A DNA stretch of 64,000 bases. It comes from Anseranas semipalmata (taxonomy: Eukaryota; Chordata; Aves; Anseriformes; Anseranatidae). The DNA is taken from contig VXAA01003837.1 in assembly GCA_013399115.1 (NCBI GenBank), positions 560,276-624,275 on the forward strand, in the 5' to 3' direction. The position numbers and the translations under genes are program-made. Positions 61,501 through 64,000 of this stretch are shown piece after piece. Position 1 is the first letter of the stretch. Every line of letters starts with the position of its first letter. The notes beneath the pieces are model-generated. The model was not told the origin of the DNA. It did not search any database and worked only from the letters and a program-made list of their open reading frames with translations.

Positions 61501-63798
61501 GATTTTTTTTTAGAGGTGAATCATTAACAGTGACACAGTGACAATAAAGCAGGTAAAAGACTGAACTTGAAAGGATTTAAGAAGATTGCAAAGGCATTCC
61601 CTAACACTACAGATCTATTAAAAACTGCCAAATGATCTGAGGAAAGAAAACACTCATGGAAACATCTTCCCCAAAAGGTCATAAAAACACATTATAGGAG
61701 ATTACAGGAGTAACAGCAGAAAACACATAATGCTTTTGAAAACCACATACGCATTAAACTGGGGGAAGTACTAAGGTCCAAACTTCAAAACACATGAGTA
61801 ATAGTTCCTCAAATCTAGCATTAATAGGTTTTATTACTGCAGATAGTTAAAAAATCTACCAGGTTTCTTACACAGAGCACTACTGATGCAGCGTAGGCCT
61901 GTCTTCCACATGAACCATGAAGTTCAGATCTATTTAAAAAAGGCTGTAAAAATTTAAGTGTCAGAGAAAACACAATTTCAGTTAGTGATTTTACTTCAGG
62001 ATCATGGGCAAAGCGCTTTCCATTCAAAACTTCATTTCAAAATTTATTTTCCAAACAGCCCAAGCTTAACTGTTCACTTGACCAGCCTTCATTCTTGTGC
62101 CTGAGGCAGGAGCATTTTTGAGAGGCACACAGTTGACTCCAACTTAAATAGCAAAGTGGACACTCACTCAGTGTTGTATCCTTTATATAACACAGAGAAG
62201 ACCTACTAGAATAAAGCTGCCTCAGAACCATACCAGCTAATACATCTGCACATATTTATATATTCCTGCTGATACCCTGGGCTCACAAGCCTTCATAGTG
62301 ATTTGAAGAGTGTCAGTAAGGGCCAGGTTCTGGGCACAAGAATATCAGTAGCTAATCATTATGGGTAGCCTCTACATTCTACAGATAGAAACATTTCTCA
62401 TCTTTGGTACAGCAGAAAAGGGATTTTCACTTCTACTTCAGAGGATGAACATACTGAATGAGAAGTTTATTTAAAGCTTACCAGAAAGTAAGCCAATTAT
62501 TTAGAACAAATCCTCATGAATCAACAAAAGAAAGCCAGATGTGCTTACTCAGTCAGCATGGGAGCTAACAGGGAAAGTGCAGGTGCAGAGGGTAGCATAC
62601 ATCATCAATATATAGTTACCATTTCCATTTTTGCTCCTCTTCTTTTTTCGGCTTCTTTCTCTTGTCTGCTTCAGGAACTTTCTTATCTTTGCTCTTAGCT
62701 TTCTTTGCTTTGCTGTCCTGTAAAATAAGTAAGAAGCTGTTGGAACAAGCTACCACATTCCACCCCTCACTTCCCCAGGAAAAGATGCTTTAAAACTAAA
62801 CCACCATCTCTTGGGATGCATTAGTTTGTCCACAAACAACTGAATTACTGAGGCCTAAATACATAAATGTGCTCTTAGATCATCCTCTTAAGAGAAAGTC
62901 TGCTGATGGTCCCAGTTCAAAGTTTTAAGCCAAATTCTTTTACTTTAGAAGTGGGACACAAGTGCACACACAGCCAGTTATTCTGCCTCACCTGGTAAGC
63001 AGCAAGTCTTGGCCCCAGTAACATGATTGCTCAGTAGGAACACCCTCCTTGGCCTCCACTAGTTGTATCTACTCTGGCAAATGCTACAGAGCACAGTTGT
63101 AGCACTGTGAGGTGGCTTCTGGGAATGTATGGTATATGCTCACTATAGAGACAGTTTCATTACAGAATTAAGCATGTTGCCAGAGGCTGCTTGTAACATG
63201 TGCTTCACAAGGTATCTCTGCTAGATGTAGCAGCATAGTTCTTTAGTCTCAAATTATGGCTAACCTCTCAATGCCAACTCGCTTTCCAAATCTCCATCCT
63301 AGGCTTCATCTAAATGCTTTAAGGGTCTTGCTAGCAGCTAATCTAGGTTTCATCTCCTCTGCTTCTGAACCGTGCGCTACATCATCTGTGCAATTACCAG
63401 ATATTGTTAATAAGGCTCCTCTACCCTCTGCAAGCTACTTAACAGGACCGAACGGCCAGGAGCAGGCTGTGAGTTCGTGTTCTGGAGGCATCTTCTCCAT
63501 CCCTTGTTTTAAGTGTAGGAGAGAAAGTTCTCCTGACTTTACACATTATGTCCCAGACAAATTAGCTTGCCCCATCAGTGTGGATTTACTACATGAAACT
63601 TTGTCCCAGGACTGGTCCCTGCCTTTTTTCCCTTGAATCAGATTCTTCCTGCTCTACATAATTCAACACCAAATTGTCAGTTTTGCTTTTCTTGCAAGAA
63701 ATAAACTTGTCTTTCACATTACCTCTTCTTCCTCTTGTTTCCTTTTCTTTGCTTTCTTTATGTCTTCTGTTTTGATTTTCTTGGGTTTGTACTCAGCA
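43450..63798 (-). CDS. TOP1: TOP1, DNA topoisomerase I (exons 21-7, 5' part outside window)
   Basis: Fifteen minus-strand exons encode about 618 residues that align without gaps to human TOP1 from about residue 147 to the C-terminal DYEF and stop. The enzyme relaxes supercoiled DNA in the nucleus ahead of replication and transcription by nicking one strand and forming a 3'-phosphotyrosine link. All catalytic residues are present: Arg488 and Lys532 (exon 15), Arg590 (exon 17), His632 (exon 18), Tyr723 (exon 20), human numbering. Residues linked to camptothecin response (Arg364, Asp533, Asn722) are unchanged. The Lys/Glu-rich N-terminal domain is represented only by exons 7-8; exons 1-6 lie right of the window. 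All introns are GT-AG and every junction keeps frame. The mitochondrial paralogue TOP1MT is excluded by the nuclear-type N-terminal segment and by the PLCG1 neighbour. Confidence 0.98.
43959..44108 (-). CDS. TOP1: TOP1 exon 20 (linker end and catalytic tyrosine)
   Basis: Encodes [20 protein letters not shown], then [17 protein letters not shown]. The nucleophilic Tyr (human Tyr723) is the TAT codon at 43985-43987. Acceptor CACCCCAG; the donor splits the Trp codon. Confidence 0.98.
44886..44980 (-). CDS. TOP1: TOP1 exon 19 (coiled-coil linker)
   Basis: Encodes [20 protein letters not shown] then [12 protein letters not shown], the charged coiled-coil linker that slows strand rotation. Slightly diverged from human at VRRDEKS. 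Confidence 0.97.
46138..46265 (-). CDS. TOP1: TOP1 exon 18 (core end and linker start)
   Basis: Encodes [40 protein letters not shown] and TK. LCNHQ contains the catalytic histidine (human His632). Confidence 0.98.
47002..47116 (-). CDS. TOP1: TOP1 exon 17 (core domain)
   Basis: Encodes [20 protein letters not shown] then [27 protein letters not shown] contains catalytic Arg590. Acceptor TCTTTAG, donor C|GTAAGT. Confidence 0.98.
47746..47814 (-). CDS. TOP1: TOP1 exon 16 (core domain)
   Basis: A 23-codon exon encoding [20 protein letters not shown] then RLN. It is phase 0 at both ends and identical to the human segment. Confidence 0.98.
49061..49246 (-). CDS. TOP1: TOP1 exon 15 (core subdomain III, active-site Arg and Lys)
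   Basis: Encodes [40 protein letters not shown] and [18 protein letters not shown]. It holds catalytic Arg488 (LALRAG) and Lys532 (GKDSIR). It is 62 codons, phase 0 at both ends. Confidence 0.98.
50286..50429 (-). CDS. TOP1: TOP1 exon 14 (core domain)
   Basis: Encodes [40 protein letters not shown] and VALYFIDK. The acceptor CTCTGCAG lies only about 27 bases from the intronic repeat at 50457-50559. Confidence 0.98.
50457..50559 (-). repeat. intronic repeat copy A (TOP1 intron 13)
   Basis: About 103 bases strongly similar to 52895-53018. Both begin with an identical stretch of about 21 bases, share the block aaggcatg..caag and gcaaatggtct, and end with ctgagatttc.ctgc. The minus strand can form a GGCAGA/TCTGCC hairpin. 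Copy A lacks a clear ACA box in the position where copy B has one. Confidence 0.7.
51476..51620 (-). CDS. TOP1: TOP1 exon 13 (core domain)
   Basis: Encodes [40 protein letters not shown] and LNPSSRIK. The pentaproline PPPPP differs slightly from the human segment (SPPP). Confidence 0.98.
52222..52409 (-). CDS. TOP1: TOP1 exon 12 (core domain, lip and camptothecin-contact region)
   Basis: Encodes [40 protein letters not shown] and [27 protein letters not shown] contains the residues equivalent to human Phe361, Gly363 and Arg364, known camptothecin-sensitivity positions. Confidence 0.98.
52895..53018 (-). repeat. intronic repeat copy B (TOP1 intron 11)
   Basis: About 124 bases related to 50457-50559. 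On the minus strand, the host-gene sense, it can be drawn as hairpin (GCAG/CTGC), hinge AGACCA fitting the ANANNA H-box consensus, second hairpin (TTTGC/GCAGA), then ACA at 52917-52919 with three bases after it. Confidence 0.65.
52914..53018 (-). ncRNA. candidate intronic H/ACA-like small RNA
   Basis: This is the fold described for copy B of the intronic repeat, in sense orientation inside TOP1 intron 11 as intron-hosted snoRNAs usually are. At about 105 nt it is short for an H/ACA RNA, and six bases separate the second stem from ACA. I do not recognise it as a named snoRNA. Confidence 0.2.
53928..54050 (-). CDS. TOP1: TOP1 exon 11 (core domain)
   Basis: Encodes [40 protein letters not shown] and a final Gln. 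The acceptor is CGCAAG (AAG-type) and the donor CAG|GTACCT. Human reads [13 protein letters not shown] at the corresponding place. Confidence 0.97.
54729..54850 (-). CDS. TOP1: TOP1 exon 10 (core domain)
   Basis: Encodes [40 protein letters not shown]. Acceptor TTTGTAG, donor AAG|GTATGC. Confidence 0.98.
54851..58164 (-). other. TOP1: TOP1 intron 9
   Basis: 3.3-kb AT-rich intron. It contains an A run at about 56381-56397 and a decayed CR1 fragment near 57.5 kb. No other exon or RNA gene is recognised. Confidence 0.8.
57503..57620 (-). mobile_element. decayed CR1 fragment
   Basis: The plus strand reads gatcacaggactagaagg, then ggtcatcaagtccagtctcc, the reverse complement of an old CR1 3' region (consensus atcacagaat..tggaaggga..tcatctagtcca). 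The ends are uncertain. Confidence 0.5.
58165..58280 (-). CDS. TOP1: TOP1 exon 9 (start of core domain)
   Basis: Encodes [38 protein letters not shown]. It begins the conserved core at about human residue 206. Acceptor TTTAAG, donor G|GTGAGT. Confidence 0.98.
58281..62619 (-). other. TOP1: TOP1 intron 8
   Basis: At 4.3 kb this is the longest complete TOP1 intron here. It is AT-rich with an A run at about 60566-60581. I see no exon, RNA gene or confidently named transposon. Confidence 0.8.
62620..62717 (-). CDS. TOP1: TOP1 exon 8 (Lys-rich N-terminal domain)
   Basis: Encodes [20 protein letters not shown] then [13 protein letters not shown]. Basic, low-complexity, typical of the disordered nuclear-localising N-terminal domain. 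Donor TG|GTAACT. It diverges from human more than the core exons do. Confidence 0.96.
62718..63722 (-). other. TOP1: TOP1 intron 7
   Basis: 1.0-kb intron. A 126-codon plus-strand frame at 63256-63636 resembles no known protein. No repeat or RNA gene is recognised. Confidence 0.75.
63723..63798 (-). CDS. TOP1: TOP1 exon 7 (Lys-rich N-terminal domain)
   Basis: Encodes [20 protein letters not shown] then QEEEE, equal to human [19 protein letters not shown] from about residue 147. [10 protein letters not shown] is a known nuclear-localisation and sumoylation-prone segment in mammals. Acceptor CTTATAG, donor GAG|GTAATG. Confidence 0.95.
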
Positions 63799-64000
63799 CT
63801 ATAAGAACAAAGACTAGCTGATGAAAATAATCAATTTTTGGGTACAAAAATAAAGTCATACACACAAAATTTGTGTGTGCAAGTTCATAGTATTACTGGC
63901 ATGTTTAATCTCTAAAGAATATAATTTTGTGCCCTGCTCTCTCAGCTTAGTGGCATGTTGCCTCCCAACCCACTGTCCCTCTTCTAGTCATCAGTCTGGG

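Overview
This is a vertebrate nuclear window, almost certainly avian. It carries two complete-looking neighbouring genes, both on the minus strand and both cut by a window edge: the phosphoinositide-specific phospholipase C gamma 1 gene (PLCG1, left) and the DNA topoisomerase I gene (TOP1, right). The avian assignment rests on truncated CR1 non-LTR retrotransposon tails, short introns in a GC-rich half, and TOP1-PLCG1 adjacency in the same relative order and orientation as on human chromosome 20q. The species cannot be fixed from the sequence.

Layout. Positions 1-20678 hold PLCG1 exons 31 to 2 (numbered by the human gene), all with GT-AG introns and unbroken reading frames. Together they give about 1159 codons covering part of the N-terminal PH domain, EF hands, X box, split PH, two SH2 domains, SH3, Y box, C2 domain and the start of the C-terminal tail. 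Positions 20679-37593 are the long first intron, with no coding exon I can recognise but with a CpG-dense block near 33 kb. A 501-base run of N (37594-38094) sits inside a CpG island and most likely hides exon 1, the start codon and the core promoter. Positions 38095 to about 42144 are intergenic, with no supported gene. Positions about 42145-43449 are the TOP1 3' UTR, and 43450-63798 carry TOP1 exons 21 to 7, about 618 codons: the end of the Lys-rich N-terminal domain, the whole core, the linker and the catalytic C-terminal domain. TOP1 exons 1-6 lie beyond the right edge; the last PLCG1 exon(s) and 3' UTR lie beyond the left edge.

Function. TOP1 is a nuclear type IB topoisomerase that relaxes supercoils through a transient 3'-phosphotyrosine bond; all five classical catalytic residues are visible. 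PLCG1 is a cytosolic/membrane signalling enzyme that hydrolyses PIP2 to IP3 and diacylglycerol downstream of receptor and non-receptor tyrosine kinases; both catalytic histidines, both SH2 FLVR arginines and the regulatory tyrosines are visible. The genes are neighbours in tandem but not known to act in one pathway.

Less expected items are a pair of related ~100-125 nt elements in two TOP1 introns, one of which can be folded as an H/ACA-like RNA; tandem CAG acceptors at two PLCG1 exons; a 23-nt PLCG1 microexon; and a sharp base-composition step at the TOP1 3' end. I found no sign of an undescribed multi-gene system.
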